Source of the DNA: Streptococcus australis ATCC 700641
Lineage (GTDB): Bacteria; Bacillota; Bacilli; Lactobacillales; Streptococcaceae
Assembly: GCF_000186465.1 (NCBI RefSeq)
Contig: NZ_GL636091.1
Coordinates: 887,954-951,953 of the forward strand
Direction: 5' to 3'
Length of the DNA: 64,000 nt
Made by a program: the position numbers and the translations under genes. Under the pieces are notes generated by a model, which saw nothing but the letters and a program-made list of their open reading frames with translations, searched no databases and was not told the origin of the DNA. Shown in pieces: positions 17,605-26,753 of this stretch. The first letter of the stretch is position 1. Each line of letters starts with the position of its first letter.

Positions 17605-17786
17605 GAGAGAGTGGGACAGAAATCGGTAATTCGTTAGAATTCGATTTCGTCGTCCCACCTCCGCACAGTTGAGTAGGGCTGTAAAAACTGATGTAATCAG
17701 CGTAGTAAAGCCCACTCAACCACTGCGTCTTACTCGACAATCCAAAGACAATTGAGAGGCTAGGACTTTTGTCCCCGCCTCTTTTT
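17605..17786 (+). repeat. Intergenic tail element, copy A
   Basis: About 180 bases with three successive hairpins. The first pairs GTGGGAC with GTCCCAC, then GAAATCG with CGATTTC and AATTC with GAATT. The second pairs GTTGAGT-GGGCT with AGCCC-ACTCAAC around an inner CTGAT/ATCAG. The third is GAGGC-GGAC / GTCC-GCCTC with a run of T, a rho-independent terminator. It begins 14 bases after the UPF0397 stop, in the same direction. Near-identical copies lie at 29947, 31598 (reverse) and 46031. Confidence 0.85.
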
Positions 17787-17813
17787 GTGAGTAAAAAATA
17801 TTTTTTACAAAAT

Positions 17814-17853
17814 GCAAGATATATGTTGCAAAATAGAAAATATAGTGTATAAT
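17814..17853 (+). promoter_or_regulatory. Promoter and possible operator of the xre module
   Basis: TTGCAA (17826-17831) and TATAAT (17848-17853) are 16 bases apart. The inverted pair TGCAA (17814-17818) / TTGCA (17826-17830) overlaps the -35 and could be the binding site of the regulator downstream. Confidence 0.55.
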
Positions 17854-17883
17854 AGAGTTATAAAAACAAGAAAGGAAAAGCAT

Positions 17884-18078
17884 GTGGCGAAAAATCTCAA
17901 ATTAAAAATGGCCCGGGTCGAGCATGATATGACCCAGGGGGATCTTGCAGATGCCATCGGGGTGACACGTCAGACCATTGGCCTGATCGAGGCAGGGAAG
18001 TACAATCCGACCCTCAGCCTCTGCCTAGCAATTTGTAAGACCTTGGATAAGACGCTGGATCAACTGTTCTGGGAGTAA
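17884..18078 (+). CDS. XRE-family transcriptional regulator
   Basis: Small one-domain helix-turn-helix protein of 64 residues. The HTH is MTQGDLADAIGVTRQTIGLIE (two helices plus turn) and the protein ends DKTLDQLFWE, as in Cro/CI-like regulators paired with membrane proteins. The start is a GTG with AAGGA seven bases upstream; longer readings begin inside the promoter. It probably controls itself and the next gene, 28 bases downstream. Confidence 0.85.
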   Translation: MAKNLKLKMARVEHDMTQGDLADAIGVTRQTIGLIEAGKYNPTLSLCLAICKTLDKTLDQLFWE

Positions 18079-18106
18079 CAGTTTTAACAATAGAAAGAGG
18101 AAATAT

Positions 18107-18583
18107 ATGAAACAAAAGAAAGAACCAATTGTAAAAGATGAGCGGACCATGCTGCTTGATGGAAAAATTGCAGGGGAACTTGTTCTAGGAATGACCTGCT
18201 TTATTGCAGTCTCTGCCTTTGTGAAAGCTAGTATCCTGGACTTGGACCTAATAGCCTATATTCCAGAGCTCTTTTTGTTGATTGCCATGGGAGCTTATGC
18301 CTTTGTGAGAAGGATCAGTTCAGGGATTGATGTTCGAGATATGTTAGAAAAAGATAGCTGGTTCAGCCGCATTGGGTCAGGCATCCTATTTGCCTTATTT
18401 GTGATTGCAGCAGATGTGATTGGGAAGCGAGAAACGATGAGCTTTATGTTCAGTCCCAAGTATCTGCTCAAAATCGTTCTTGCTATTTTAGTCTTTGCCC
18501 TTTTGACTTATCTGTTAGAGAAACCACTAGCCCTTATCAATCGGAAAAAACAGAAGAAGATCGAGGCAGAGTTGGAGGACTAA
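18107..18583 (+). CDS. DUF6773-like membrane protein
   Basis: Hypothetical membrane protein of 158 residues with four predicted helices (LVLGMTCFIAVSAF, LFLLIAMGAYAFV, ILFALFVIAADVI, IVLAILVFALLTYL) and a lysine/glutamate-rich C-terminal tail. Similar proteins follow small XRE regulators in many Firmicutes. The family name is from memory. Function is unknown; the pairing recalls small stress-response or cell-envelope modules. SD AAAGAGG precedes the ATG. Confidence 0.65.
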   Translation: MKQKKEPIVKDERTMLLDGKIAGELVLGMTCFIAVSAFVKASILDLDLIAYIPELFLLIAMGAYAFVRRISSGIDVRDMLEKDSWFSRIGSGILFALFVIAADVIGKRETMSFMFSPKYLLKIVLAILVFALLTYLLEKPLALINRKKQKKIEAELED

Positions 18584-18618
18584 GGGGGGAGCTCATAAAG
18601 TTATTTAAGAATTTGAAT

Positions 18619-18648
18619 AAAAGTCTGGAACCCCAGGCTTTTATTTTT
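18619..18648 (+). terminator. Terminator after the xre module
   Basis: Stem AAAAGTCTGG / CCAGGCTTTT (18619-18628/18633-18642), one G-U pair, followed by ATTTTT. Confidence 0.8.
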
Positions 18649-18660
18649 CAGTCAAATAAA

Positions 18661-18689
18661 TTGCATTCGTTTTCTGGGGAGAGTATACT
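18661..18689 (+). promoter_or_regulatory. Promoter of trhO
   Basis: TTGCAT (18661-18666) and TATACT (18684-18689) separated by 17 bases, about 52 bases before the trhO start. Confidence 0.65.
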
Positions 18690-18741
18690 GGTATAGTTGA
18701 ATGAAAAATTCTGATAATTTAATCTTAGAAAAGAGAATCTT

Positions 18742-19725
18742 ATGGCAAAACCTATTCGTGTTTTACTTTACTATAAATATGTTCCCATCGAAAACGCAGA
18801 ACAATTTGCGGCTGATCACTTGGCTTTTTGTAAATCAATCGGCCTCAAGGGCCGTATCCTAGTCGCTGACGAAGGAATCAACGGTACCGTTTCTGGTGAT
18901 TACGAAACGACGCAAAAATACATGGACTACGTTCACAGCCTTCCGGGTATGGAAGACCTCTGGTTCAAGATGGATGAGGAAGAAGAGCAAGCCTTCAAGA
19001 AGATGTTCGTCCGCTATAAGAAAGAGATTGTCCACCTTGGATTAGAGGATGATAACTTCGATAACGACATCAACCCCCTTGAAACGACAGGTGCTTACTT
19101 GTCTCCAAAAGAATTTAAAGAAGCTCTCCTAGATGAAGATACAGTTGTTCTTGATACTCGGAACGACTATGAGTACGATCTTGGACACTTCCGTGGCGCT
19201 ATTCGTCCAGATATCCGCAATTTCCGTGAGTTGCCACAATGGGTCCGTGATAACAAGGAAAAATTCATGGACAAGCGTGTCGTAGTTTACTGTACAGGTG
19301 GCGTTCGTTGTGAGAAATTCTCAGGCTGGATGGTGCGTGAAGGCTACAAAGATGTCGGTCAATTGCACGGCGGAATTGCAACCTACGGAAAAGACCCAGA
19401 AGTTCAAGGAGAGCTGTGGGATGGTAAAATGTACGTCTTTGACGAGCGGATTGCTGTCGATGTTAACCATGTTGATCCAAGTGTTGTCGGAAAAGATTGG
19501 TTTGATGGAACACCATGTGAACGCTATGTCAACTGTGGAAATCCTTTCTGTAACCGTCGCATCTTGACTTCAGAAGAGAACGAAGACAAGTACCTCCGTG
19601 GTTGCTCACATGAGTGCCGTGTTCATCCACGCAATCGCTATGTAGAAGAACACAACTTGTCACAAGCAGAGGTTGCTGAACGTTTGGCCGTTATCGGTGA
19701 GACGCTTGATGGAACTCTTGCATAA
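18742..19725 (+). CDS. trhO: tRNA uridine(34) hydroxylase TrhO (rhodanese-like)
   Basis: Oxygen-dependent hydroxylase that makes 5-hydroxyuridine at position 34 of tRNAs, 327 residues (YceA/UPF0176 family). The N-terminal acylphosphatase-like domain is followed by a rhodanese domain with the active-site loop CTGGVRCEK (Cys about residue 179). A C-terminal cluster of Cys and His ([15 protein letters not shown] and [10 protein letters not shown]) probably binds metal. It is a single-gene unit with its own promoter and terminator. Confidence 0.93.
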   Translation: MAKPIRVLLYYKYVPIENAEQFAADHLAFCKSIGLKGRILVADEGINGTVSGDYETTQKYMDYVHSLPGMEDLWFKMDEEEEQAFKKMFVRYKKEIVHLGLEDDNFDNDINPLETTGAYLSPKEFKEALLDEDTVVLDTRNDYEYDLGHFRGAIRPDIRNFRELPQWVRDNKEKFMDKRVVVYCTGGVRCEKFSGWMVREGYKDVGQLHGGIATYGKDPEVQGELWDGKMYVFDERIAVDVNHVDPSVVGKDWFDGTPCERYVNCGNPFCNRRILTSEENEDKYLRGCSHECRVHPRNRYVEEHNLSQAEVAERLAVIGETLDGTLA

Positions 19726-19728
19726 GTT

Positions 19729-19754
19729 AAAAACAGCCTTTCGGCTGTTTTTTT
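19729..19754 (+). terminator. Terminator after trhO
   Basis: AAAAACAGCC / GGCTGTTTTT with a TTTC-type tetraloop and a seven-T tail. Confidence 0.92.
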
Positions 19755-19817
19755 CTATGGAAAGTCATGAAAATTTGTGCTATAATTTGGTAAGCGATTA
19801 CAAAAAGGAGAAAACAA

Positions 19818-20714
19818 ATGTCAGTTGTGTTTTCAATTCGAAATAAAAAGAGTATGTTTGGCTATCAAAAAGTGATGCCAGCTAAAGATGTATTGAATTT
19901 GGTGGAAGGAGTTCTTACCTACAGTTTTGAGGAAGCCATGCTTGGTCGCTCTCTCAAAGATTTTCCAGCCATGATGTGTATCCGCTATGGCAAGAGCTGC
20001 TTGCCCATCATCCTTCGTTACCTGGATCAAGAGCATGCTTATCAGTTCATCCTTGCAGATTTTGCCACCCTTGAAGATTGGCGACTCATCTTGGAATGGC
20101 TCAGTGCCCTAGCTCGCCAGTTGGGGAATGAGATTCACGATAATTTAGGAACCAGCTATGACGCAGATTCTATTTTCTCTTTTGACTATGAGAACTATTT
20201 GCTGAAGAATCTACAGAATCTAGAAAAAGATCCAGACCTTCATCAATATCAGCTTCAGGGATTTGCTCATCCTGTAATTTTAGATCGTGAGCTCCTTCGT
20301 AAAATCCTAGACTCCGCTCAACCTTTAGAGGAGTTCAGTCAAGTGGTTAAAAAGGTTCAATACAGCTCCGCCTTCTTTAGTCAAGTTCGTTTCTACCGTC
20401 AGAACGAAACGGGAGGTATTATTGGCAGTTACAGTCTAACAGAAGATACGGATACTGTTTTGCCACGAGTGACTTTTGTACCTGCTGAGTTTGTAGAGAA
20501 GGTGAATATGGATGAAATCATCGACTGGAAAGTGAATTTAGTGGAAATTACTGGAAATCCCGATATGCCAGAGAGTTATAAGCCAGTGGCAGCTGTGAAT
20601 TTAGAAGCCTTACTGAGTTCTTTGGACTCAAGTGAATTTGAATTGTTGGATGCCAATCAAATTGAAATCAAAAAATTGTCTAAGGAACGCTTGTTGCAAT
20701 TAGCCCAACTCTAA
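19818..20714 (+). CDS. DUF4299-family protein
   Basis: Protein of 298 residues that I match, from memory, to DUF4299, a family common in streptococci. No signal peptide or membrane helix is evident and no catalytic motif is recognised. The N-terminus SIRNKKSMFGYQ and the middle FDYENYLLKNLQNL are recognisable blocks. An extended -10 (TGC-TATAAT, 19778-19786) lies about 32 bases before the ATG. It is transcribed alone and convergent with the uracil permease gene. Function unknown. Confidence 0.7.
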   Translation: MSVVFSIRNKKSMFGYQKVMPAKDVLNLVEGVLTYSFEEAMLGRSLKDFPAMMCIRYGKSCLPIILRYLDQEHAYQFILADFATLEDWRLILEWLSALARQLGNEIHDNLGTSYDADSIFSFDYENYLLKNLQNLEKDPDLHQYQLQGFAHPVILDRELLRKILDSAQPLEEFSQVVKKVQYSSAFFSQVRFYRQNETGGIIGSYSLTEDTDTVLPRVTFVPAEFVEKVNMDEIIDWKVNLVEITGNPDMPESYKPVAAVNLEALLSSLDSSEFELLDANQIEIKKLSKERLLQLAQL

Positions 20715-20717
20715 TAA

Positions 20718-20750
20718 AAAAAGTTCTCAATTCTGAGAACTTTTTCTTTT
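20718..20750. terminator. Bidirectional terminator between convergent genes
   Basis: AAAAAGTTCTCA / TGAGAACTTTTT with an ATTC loop; A-rich on one side and T-rich on the other, so it can end both the + strand DUF4299 gene and the - strand permease gene. Confidence 0.9.
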
Positions 20751-22029
20751 AATTTGATTCATGTGGCAAGATTAAGTTAAGGATGATTCCTGTCATAGCT
20801 GAGAGAGCTGTTCCTGCGAGGGTCACTGGACCAAGTTTCAGAGTAGCCCCACCAAGTCCAAGAACCAACATAGCACTTGCAATAATCAAGTTGCGCATTA
20901 AGCTGAAGTCGACGCGTTCTTTAATCAAGACTTTCAAACCGTTACTTGCGATAACTCCGTAGAGAAGGATGGACATTCCACCGAGAACAGAGTTTGGAAT
21001 GGTAGAAATGAGGGCAGTAAACTTACCAAAGAAGCTCAAAGAAAGAGCGATCAAGGCTGCATTTCGGATAACAGAAACAGAAGCGATACGGGTCATTCCG
21101 ATTACACCGGTGTTTTCTCCATAAGTGGTATTGGCTGGACCACCAAGGAAGGCCGATACAGAAGTTGCAATCCCGTCACCAAGAAGGGTACGATGAAGTC
21201 CTGGTTGTTTCAAGAATTGACGGCCACAGATTTGGCTAAGCACTGTATGGTCACCGATATGTTCTGAAATAGTTACGATAGCGATTGGCAAGATGGCAAT
21301 GGTTTCAGGTCCAAAATACAAGTTGTATTGTTTGAAGGCACCACCTGTATTGAAAGGAAGATAGAAGCCAGGAATCTCAAACCAGTTGGCTTTGAGGACT
21401 GGATCGAAGTTAACCAAGCCCAAGCAGACTGCGAAGACATAGCCACCGATAATGGCAAAGAGGAAAGGAATAATTTTGAAGAAGCCTTTTCCTTTGGTAT
21501 TGATGAAGGCAGCGATCAGGAAGGTCAAGACAGCGACAAGGGCATTTTTCCAGTCTCCCCCTTCGACAAAACCGGCGTTTTTAACAGCTGATCCTGCAAG
21601 TCCTAGACCGATGACGATGATCATAGGTCCAATGACAACGGCAGGAAGTAATTTGTCAATCCAGCGAGTGCCAGCAACTTTAACACCTGCAGCAACAAGC
21701 ACGTAGATCAGACCAGTCAGAATAACCCCAGTTTGTGCTGCATCGACTTTTCCGCCCATTTCCTTCATCGCCAAAGCCATAGCGGTGATAAAGGCGAAGG
21801 AAGAGCCGAGATAGACAGGGACTTTAAATCCGGTACAAGTCATATAGATTAGCGTCCCAACGCCTGATGCAAAGAGCGCAACAGATACGGGCATGCCTAA
21901 GATGAGTGGTACCAGGATGGTTGCCCCAAACATGGCAAATACGTGTTGGAAACTTAATAAGATTCCTTTTAGGGGTGCCGGACTTTGGTCGACATCCAGG
22001 AGCAAATCAACAGTTGATTCTTCTTCCAT
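20749..22029 (-). CDS. uraA: Uracil permease (UraA/PyrP, NCS2 family)
   Basis: Nucleobase:cation symporter of about 12-14 membrane helices, 426 residues. Family motifs include QHVFAMFGATILVP at the N-terminus, VYLGSSFAFI and GNTTYGENTG-like NTTYGENTGVIGMT, which carries the conserved Glu for uracil binding. I placed the start at 22029, behind GTGAGG. A longer reading to 22083 would run into the attenuator hairpin. A PyrR-type attenuator in the leader supports uracil rather than xanthine as substrate. Confidence 0.9.
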   Translation of the reverse strand: MEEESTVDLLLDVDQSPAPLKGILLSFQHVFAMFGATILVPLILGMPVSVALFASGVGTLIYMTCTGFKVPVYLGSSFAFITAMALAMKEMGGKVDAAQTGVILTGLIYVLVAAGVKVAGTRWIDKLLPAVVIGPMIIVIGLGLAGSAVKNAGFVEGGDWKNALVAVLTFLIAAFINTKGKGFFKIIPFLFAIIGGYVFAVCLGLVNFDPVLKANWFEIPGFYLPFNTGGAFKQYNLYFGPETIAILPIAIVTISEHIGDHTVLSQICGRQFLKQPGLHRTLLGDGIATSVSAFLGGPANTTYGENTGVIGMTRIASVSVIRNAALIALSLSFFGKFTALISTIPNSVLGGMSILLYGVIASNGLKVLIKERVDFSLMRNLIIASAMLVLGLGGATLKLGPVTLAGTALSAMTGIILNLILPHESN

Positions 22030-22051
22030 AATAACCTCACTTTTGGGCACC

Positions 22052-22137
22052 AAAAAAGAGCCCATGATTTTTTTGCATAGCAAGGGCCCTCAGATTATTC
22101 ATATTCTGTGTCTTTGTCACCTCACGGGATGACATTA
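22052..22137 (-). promoter_or_regulatory. PyrR-dependent attenuator in the uraA leader
   Basis: Read on the - strand, the leader has the hairpin GTCA-TCCCGTGAGG-TGAC (about 22116-22133). Its loop matches the PyrR-binding consensus UCCNGNGAGG. Downstream, GAGGGCCC (22084-22091) pairs with GGGCTC (22058-22063), followed by TTTTTT, forming an intrinsic terminator just before the ribosome binding site. PyrR with UMP should favour termination. Confidence 0.85.
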
Positions 22138-22156
22138 AAAACCTTTGCTTCTAAGA

Positions 22157-22185
22157 AGTATAGCAGAAAAAATTCGTTTTGTAAA
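22157..22185 (-). promoter_or_regulatory. Promoter of uraA
   Basis: On the - strand TTTACA (22180-22185) and TATACT (22157-22162) are 17 bases apart with TGC before the -10. It gives a leader of about 120 bases that contains the attenuator. Confidence 0.75.
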
Positions 22186-22197
22186 CGAATTTTTCCT

Positions 22198-22505
22198 GAG
22201 CCCGAAAATTAGAAAGCGAGGTAGGAGTTAGTAAGTGTTATCTATTATCATCAAGAAAGAGGTCTGCGATAGACGCAGTGGTTGAGTGGCCAATCCCCCG
22301 CTCTAATTCTCGCTTGGATGGCCCTACTCAACTTTGCGGAGGAGGGACGACGAAACCGTCATTTTAAATGGTAACCGATTTCTGTCCCTCTCCCTTTTCC
22401 CGAGCCAGAAAATGAGAAAGCGAGGAGGGAGTCATTAAGGTTTTCATTTTTGCATCAGAAAAGAGGTCAGCGATTGACGAAGTGGGTGTGTGCTCCCTCT
22501 TTATT
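22198..22505 (-). repeat. Divergent tail element E with truncated tandem copy
   Basis: Read on the - strand, 22397 down to 22238 is a diverged version of the tail element: hairpin 1 pairs GAGGGAC with GTCCCTC, and hairpin 2 pairs GTTGAGT with ACTCAAC and GGCCATCC with GGATTGGCC. The segment 22198-22300 recurs imperfectly at 22402-22505 (about 204-214 bases apart), so a truncated second copy lies in tandem. It fills the space between the divergent uraA and phosphorylase promoters. On the + strand, GAGGGAG...CTCCCTC with a T-rich tail near 22493-22512 could act as a terminator. Confidence 0.65.
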
Positions 22506-22597
22506 TTTTTGGGAGGACAGCTGTGTTGTTTCCTAGCACAAAAGGCGAACAAGTGGGGCTTCTCGCTCCTTTGTTAGAAGGAAAGAAGCCGATTTTA

Positions 22598-22606
22598 TGG
22601 TATAAT
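22598..22606 (+). promoter_or_regulatory. Extended -10 promoter of the phosphorylase-ECF operon
   Basis: TGG-TATAAT at 22598-22606, about 40 bases before the start codon. A GGCTTC/GAAGCC inverted repeat (about 22557-22590) lies just upstream. No clear -35. Confidence 0.5.
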
Positions 22607-22645
22607 AGAGGACTAGAAGTAGAATATATGAAAGAGGAGCAAGAG

Positions 22646-23419
22646 ATGCTGTTAGAAGAATTTGATGCCAATCGACAGGCGATTATCAATCCACAAGACT
22701 TACACAAACCAATTGAAGGATTTCCCAAAGTAGTCATCTCTTGCTTTTCCAGAGTAACTTTTGCGCGCCTCCTTGAAAATTATGAACATGAGGTGATTGC
22801 AAGAACTTCCATGGCTAACTTTGAAGTCATTGTCTATGGGATTACGATTGAAGACCAACAGATTGCTGTCTTTAATGCACCAGTTGGGGCTGCTTCCTGT
22901 GTGGGGATTATAGAGGATTTGATTCAATTTGGGATGGAAAAACTAGTGCTCTTTGGGACCTGTGGGGTTTTGGACCAAGATATTGAGGCGACCTCCATCA
23001 TCATTCCAACAGCAGCTCTTAGAGACGAAGGGACCAGCTATCACTATCTTCCGGCTAGTGATGAAGTGGAAGTAAATAAGGAAAGCCGTCCTCTCTTCCA
23101 AGCTTTTCTGGACAGTCACAAGGTTTCTTATCAGTCAGGAAAAGTGTGGACAACCGATGCTCCCTATCGGGAAACCATCGACAAGATGAAGCGTCGAAAG
23201 GAAGCAGGAGCCATCTGCGTCGATATGGAGTGCTCTGCCGTTGCGGCCTTAGCAGCTTTTAGGGGCTTTGAACTCTGCCATTTTTTCTACGCAGCGGACC
23301 ACCTCTCTGAAGAAAAATGGGATATCCGAACCTTATCTAGTCATGAGGACTTAGATGGTAAGGACCGAATCGCGGAGTTGGCAATGCAATTTGCGCTCTT
23401 ATGGGAAAAGGCAAACTAA
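22646..23419 (+). CDS. Nucleoside phosphorylase
   Basis: PNP/UDP-phosphorylase-family enzyme of 257 residues that splits a nucleoside with phosphate into base and pentose-1-phosphate. The phosphate-binding and family motifs are visible: GAASCVGIIEDLIQFG, LFGTCGVLDQ, and the active-site strand ICVDMECSAVAAL with its Met-Glu pair. Uridine versus purine specificity cannot be settled. The start at 22646 follows GAGGAG by six bases; longer readings start before the promoter. It is one base from the ECF ATPase gene, so nucleoside uptake and breakdown may be linked. Confidence 0.85.
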   Translation: MLLEEFDANRQAIINPQDLHKPIEGFPKVVISCFSRVTFARLLENYEHEVIARTSMANFEVIVYGITIEDQQIAVFNAPVGAASCVGIIEDLIQFGMEKLVLFGTCGVLDQDIEATSIIIPTAALRDEGTSYHYLPASDEVEVNKESRPLFQAFLDSHKVSYQSGKVWTTDAPYRETIDKMKRRKEAGAICVDMECSAVAALAAFRGFELCHFFYAADHLSEEKWDIRTLSSHEDLDGKDRIAELAMQFALLWEKAN

Positions 23420-25102
23420 ATGAAAGAAGCAATCATCGAATTGAAGGATTTTTCCTTCCAGTATAAGGCTCAGTCTGAGCGGACCTTAAAGGGGATTAAC
23501 CTGACCATCTACGAGGGGGAAAAGGTCCTGATTGTGGGACCATCTGGCTCTGGTAAGTCAACCATTGGTCAGTGTCTAAATGGGATTATTCCCAATATCT
23601 ATAAGGGAACCAGTAGTGGGCAATTTCTCATTCAGGGGACAGAAGCCTTTGATCATAGTATTTATGAAAAATCTCACTTGGTCAGTACGGTTTTACAGGA
23701 TACGGATGGCCAGTTTATCGGTCTTAGTGTAGCAGAAGACTTGGCTTTTGCTCTTGAAAACGATATGGTGGAACCGGAAAGTATGAAATCTCGGGTTCAC
23801 ACCTGGGCGGAGCGCTTAGATTTGAGTAAGCTCTTGGACCATCGGCCTCAAGATTTATCCGGTGGGCAAAAACAGCGGGTCAGCTTGGCAGGCGTCCTGA
23901 TCGACGAAAGTCCGATCCTGCTCTTTGATGAGCCACTGGCTAATCTAGATCCCAAGTCGGGTCAGGATATCATTGATCTAATCGATCAAATTCATGAAGA
24001 GCAAGGGACAACAACTATTATCATCGAACACCGTTTGGAGGATGTGCTCTATCGTCCCATTGATCGGGTCATCTTGATCAATCAAGGACAAGTCCTCTTT
24101 AATGGGGAGCCAGATGAGTTGTTGAGAACGACACTGCTAGCTGAAAATGGGATTCGGGAGCCCCTCTATTTAACAACTCTTCGCCAGTTAGGCCAGGATA
24201 TCAGCAAGCTACCGAATTTGGATAACGTAGAAAAAATACCACTTGAAGATTTATCAGTGGAAATTCCAACTCCACATTTTGAAAAAGGTGCAGAGGCAGA
24301 AGCAATTTTAGAGCTTGGTCATTTGAACTTTGCCTATCGAGAAAGCCAGCCTATTCTTAAAGATCTTTCTTTAACCGTTCCAAAAGGCCAACGGCTAGCG
24401 ATTGTTGGTAAAAATGGGGCTGGAAAATCAACCCTTGCTAAGGCGATTTGTGGCTTCATCCAGACGGAAGGAACCTATTTCTCAAAGGGAGAGGATATCA
24501 AGGGTGATAGTGTCAAGGAGCGGGCAGAGAGAGTAGGTTATGTCCTGCAAAATCCTAACCAGATGATTTCATCGACCATGGTGTTTGATGAGGTAGCTCT
24601 CGGTCTTCGCTTGAGAAATGTCCCAGAGGACCAGATTGAAAGTCGTGTCCATCAAGCCTTGAAAACTTGTGGTCTCTATGAGTTTCGTAAGTGGCCGATT
24701 TCTGCTCTATCCTATGGTCAGAAAAAGCGGGTGACCATCGCTTCGATTTTAGTATTGGGGCCTGAGGTTTTGGTACTGGATGAACCGACGGCAGGCCAGG
24801 ATCAACGAAACTATACAGAAATTATGGATTTCCTTGATGAACTCCAGCAAAAGGGGCATACCATTGTCATGATTACCCATGATATGCAACTGATGCTGGA
24901 TTATTCCGACCGGGCAATTGTGGTCATGGATGGGCAGATTTTAGCAGATTTGACGCCGGCAGAGCTCTTGACTCAACCAGAAATTTTAAGACGGGCTAAT
25001 TTGAAAGAAACGTCTATTTTCGCCTTGGCAAATCGACTTGGTGTCGATCCTCTTGCCTTGACCCAGTTTTATATGAATCAGAAAGGGGAAGGTCATGAAT
25101 AA
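23420..25102 (+). CDS. Two-domain ECF transporter ATPase
   Basis: Fused ATPase of an energy-coupling-factor importer, 560 residues with two complete ABC modules. Module 1 has GPSGSGKST and LSGGQKQRV. Module 2 has GKNGAGKST and, in place of [14 protein letters not shown]. It is the YkoD-like fused form rather than separate EcfA1/EcfA2. It overlaps the downstream EcfT gene by eight bases. The S component is probably the UPF0397 gene at 17040, possibly also the one at 15582. Confidence 0.92.
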   Translation: MKEAIIELKDFSFQYKAQSERTLKGINLTIYEGEKVLIVGPSGSGKSTIGQCLNGIIPNIYKGTSSGQFLIQGTEAFDHSIYEKSHLVSTVLQDTDGQFIGLSVAEDLAFALENDMVEPESMKSRVHTWAERLDLSKLLDHRPQDLSGGQKQRVSLAGVLIDESPILLFDEPLANLDPKSGQDIIDLIDQIHEEQGTTTIIIEHRLEDVLYRPIDRVILINQGQVLFNGEPDELLRTTLLAENGIREPLYLTTLRQLGQDISKLPNLDNVEKIPLEDLSVEIPTPHFEKGAEAEAILELGHLNFAYRESQPILKDLSLTVPKGQRLAIVGKNGAGKSTLAKAICGFIQTEGTYFSKGEDIKGDSVKERAERVGYVLQNPNQMISSTMVFDEVALGLRLRNVPEDQIESRVHQALKTCGLYEFRKWPISALSYGQKKRVTIASILVLGPEVLVLDEPTAGQDQRNYTEIMDFLDELQQKGHTIVMITHDMQLMLDYSDRAIVVMDGQILADLTPAELLTQPEILRRANLKETSIFALANRLGVDPLALTQFYMNQKGEGHE

Positions 25103-25820
25103 TCGCTTAGTCGGCTACCATGCCGGAACCAGTTTTCTGCATCGCCTTTCAGGCGCTAGCAAGCTTCTTTTCTTATTGTTGGTATCATTAGCTGCCATGT
25201 TGAGTTACGATACCCGCTTGTTGTTGGTCATTGGTCTGGGTGCCCTCGCCTTATTTGCAACCTCAGGCATTCGTTGGAAAGACATCTCCTTTGTTCTGAG
25301 TTTTGCCTTAGCTTTTGCCCTTCTCAATGTCTTGATGGTCTATCTTTTTGCCCCTCAATATGGGGTAGAAATCTATGGAGCAAAGACAGTTCTTCTAGAT
25401 GGTTTAGGGGCATATAGTATTACAGCCCAAGAGTTGTTTTATCTTTTCAACCTTACTTTGAAATATGTCTGTACCATTCCTTTGGCTCTTATTTTCTTGA
25501 TGACCACCCATCCTAGTCAATTTGCTTCGAGTCTCAATCAGATAGGGGTGTCCTACAAGATTGCTTATTCAGTCAGCTTGACCCTGCGCTATATTCCAGA
25601 TGTGCAGGAGGAATACCAGATTATCAAGCTCTCCCAAGAAGCAAGAGGATTGGAGTTGTCCAAAAAAGCCAACTTTGTCCAGCGGGTGAAGGGAAATCTT
25701 CAGATGATTTCTCCCTTGATTTTTAGTTCTCTAGAGCGGATTGAAACGATTTCTACGGCGATGGAATTGCGACGCTTTGGAAAAAATAAAAACGAACCTG
25801 GTACACCTATCAGGAGATGA
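25095..25820 (+). CDS. ECF transporter T component EcfT, C-terminus frameshifted
   Basis: Membrane scaffold that couples the ATPase to S components, 241 residues as read. The coupling-helix motif SQEARGLEL (about 176-184) and [10 protein letters not shown] are typical. The frame breaks at an A-rich stretch (25781-25792): after GKN the reading ends NEPGTPIRR. The -1 frame continues [14 protein letters not shown] and then a hydrophobic helix to a TAA at 25922. With one more A, the protein would be 276 residues, a normal EcfT length. As it stands the last helix is lost. Confidence 0.85.
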   Translation: MNNRLVGYHAGTSFLHRLSGASKLLFLLLVSLAAMLSYDTRLLLVIGLGALALFATSGIRWKDISFVLSFALAFALLNVLMVYLFAPQYGVEIYGAKTVLLDGLGAYSITAQELFYLFNLTLKYVCTIPLALIFLMTTHPSQFASSLNQIGVSYKIAYSVSLTLRYIPDVQEEYQIIKLSQEARGLELSKKANFVQRVKGNLQMISPLIFSSLERIETISTAMELRRFGKNKNEPGTPIRR

Positions 25821-25924
25821 CGACTCGTGATCACTTGATTATCCTGGGGTCAATCTTTATGGTAGTCTTAAGTATAGTCTTGATTTGGGTAAACCAAGGT
25901 CGCTTCTATAATCCTTGGAGGTAA
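25821..25924 (+). pseudogene. Displaced C-terminal end of EcfT
   Basis: In the frame ending at 25924 the sequence reads DHLIILGSIFMVVLSI then VLIWVNQGRFYNPWR, a membrane helix with a basic end that fits the EcfT C-terminus. An ATG at 25817 preceded by CAGGAG could start a 35-residue peptide. The simplest reading is that it belongs to the gene upstream. Confidence 0.65.
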
Positions 25925-25928
25925 GAAA

Positions 25929-26684
25929 ATGGCAGAAACAATTTTAGTAACAGGAGCATCTGCTGGCTTTGGGCAAGCCATTTGTCACCGCTTAGTTGCC
26001 GATGGGCATCGGGTGATTGGTGCAGCTAGACGCATTGAAAAACTACAGTCTCTTCAAGAAGAGCTGGGAGAAGCTTTTTATCCCCTTCAAATGGATGTGA
26101 CGGATCTTTCTCAGGTGGATCATGCACTTGCTAGTTTGCCAAAAACTTGGGAGAGAATTGATGTCTTGGTCAATAATGCTGGCTTGGCCCTAGGCCTCGC
26201 TCCAGCTCATGAAGCAGAGATCGTAGATTGGTTGACCATGATTCAGACCAACATTATCGGTCTGACCTATTTGACCCGGAAAATCCTCCCCCAGATGGTG
26301 GAAAGAAATGACGGTTATGTCATCAATATGGGGTCAACTGCTGGAACAGTGCCCTATCCAGGTGCCAATGTTTATGGTGCCTCCAAGGCCTTCGTCAAAC
26401 AGTTCTCATTAAATCTGCGCGCTGACCTAGCTGGAAAGCAGATTCGGGTGACCAATATTGAACCAGGTCTCTGTGAAGGGACTGAATTCTCAGCGGTTCG
26501 CTTTAAAGGAGATGAAAAACGAGTAGAAGCTCTCTATCGAGATGCCCATGCCATTCAGCCTGAAGATATAGCCAACACGGTGTCTTGGCTCATTCAACAG
26601 CCCAAGCATGTCAATGTCAATCGTATCGAAATCATGCCGGTTTCCCAAACCTTTGGCCCTCAGCCGGTCTATCGGGGCGACTAG
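25929..26684 (+). CDS. Short-chain dehydrogenase/reductase (YdfG-like)
   Basis: NAD(P)-dependent oxidoreductase of 251 residues. Cofactor motif GASAGFGQ (residues 8-15), NNAG, the catalytic Ser in NMGSTAG and the YGASK Tyr-Lys pair are all present. The fragment RVTNIEPGLCEGTEFS is typical of the YdfG group, which reduces 3-hydroxy acids such as serine or malonic semialdehyde in other species. It lies four bases after the EcfT frame. Confidence 0.88.
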   Translation: MAETILVTGASAGFGQAICHRLVADGHRVIGAARRIEKLQSLQEELGEAFYPLQMDVTDLSQVDHALASLPKTWERIDVLVNNAGLALGLAPAHEAEIVDWLTMIQTNIIGLTYLTRKILPQMVERNDGYVINMGSTAGTVPYPGANVYGASKAFVKQFSLNLRADLAGKQIRVTNIEPGLCEGTEFSAVRFKGDEKRVEALYRDAHAIQPEDIANTVSWLIQQPKHVNVNRIEIMPVSQTFGPQPVYRGD

Positions 26685-26690
26685 TTTTAC

Positions 26691-26722
26691 TAACCAGCTC
26701 TATCCGGTGCTGGTTATTTCTT
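26691..26722 (+). terminator. Weak terminator between SDR and kinase genes
   Basis: Stem TAACCAGC / GCTGGTTA with a ten-base loop, followed by a broken T run. Confidence 0.5.
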
Positions 26723-26753
26723 AATTATAGATAGAGAATAGGAGGGAAAACCC

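Noticed and set aside
22490..22645. N-terminal extension of the nucleoside phosphorylase
   Set aside because: The frame is open but contains the promoter (TGG-TATAAT, 22598-22606). A good ribosome binding site precedes the ATG at 22646.
25781..25793. Programmed -1 frameshift at A-AAA-AAT in EcfT
   Set aside because: Slipping there leads straight into a TAA in the new frame (25787-25789). The shift would have to happen on the later five-A run, which is not a canonical slippery heptamer, so an indel is simpler.
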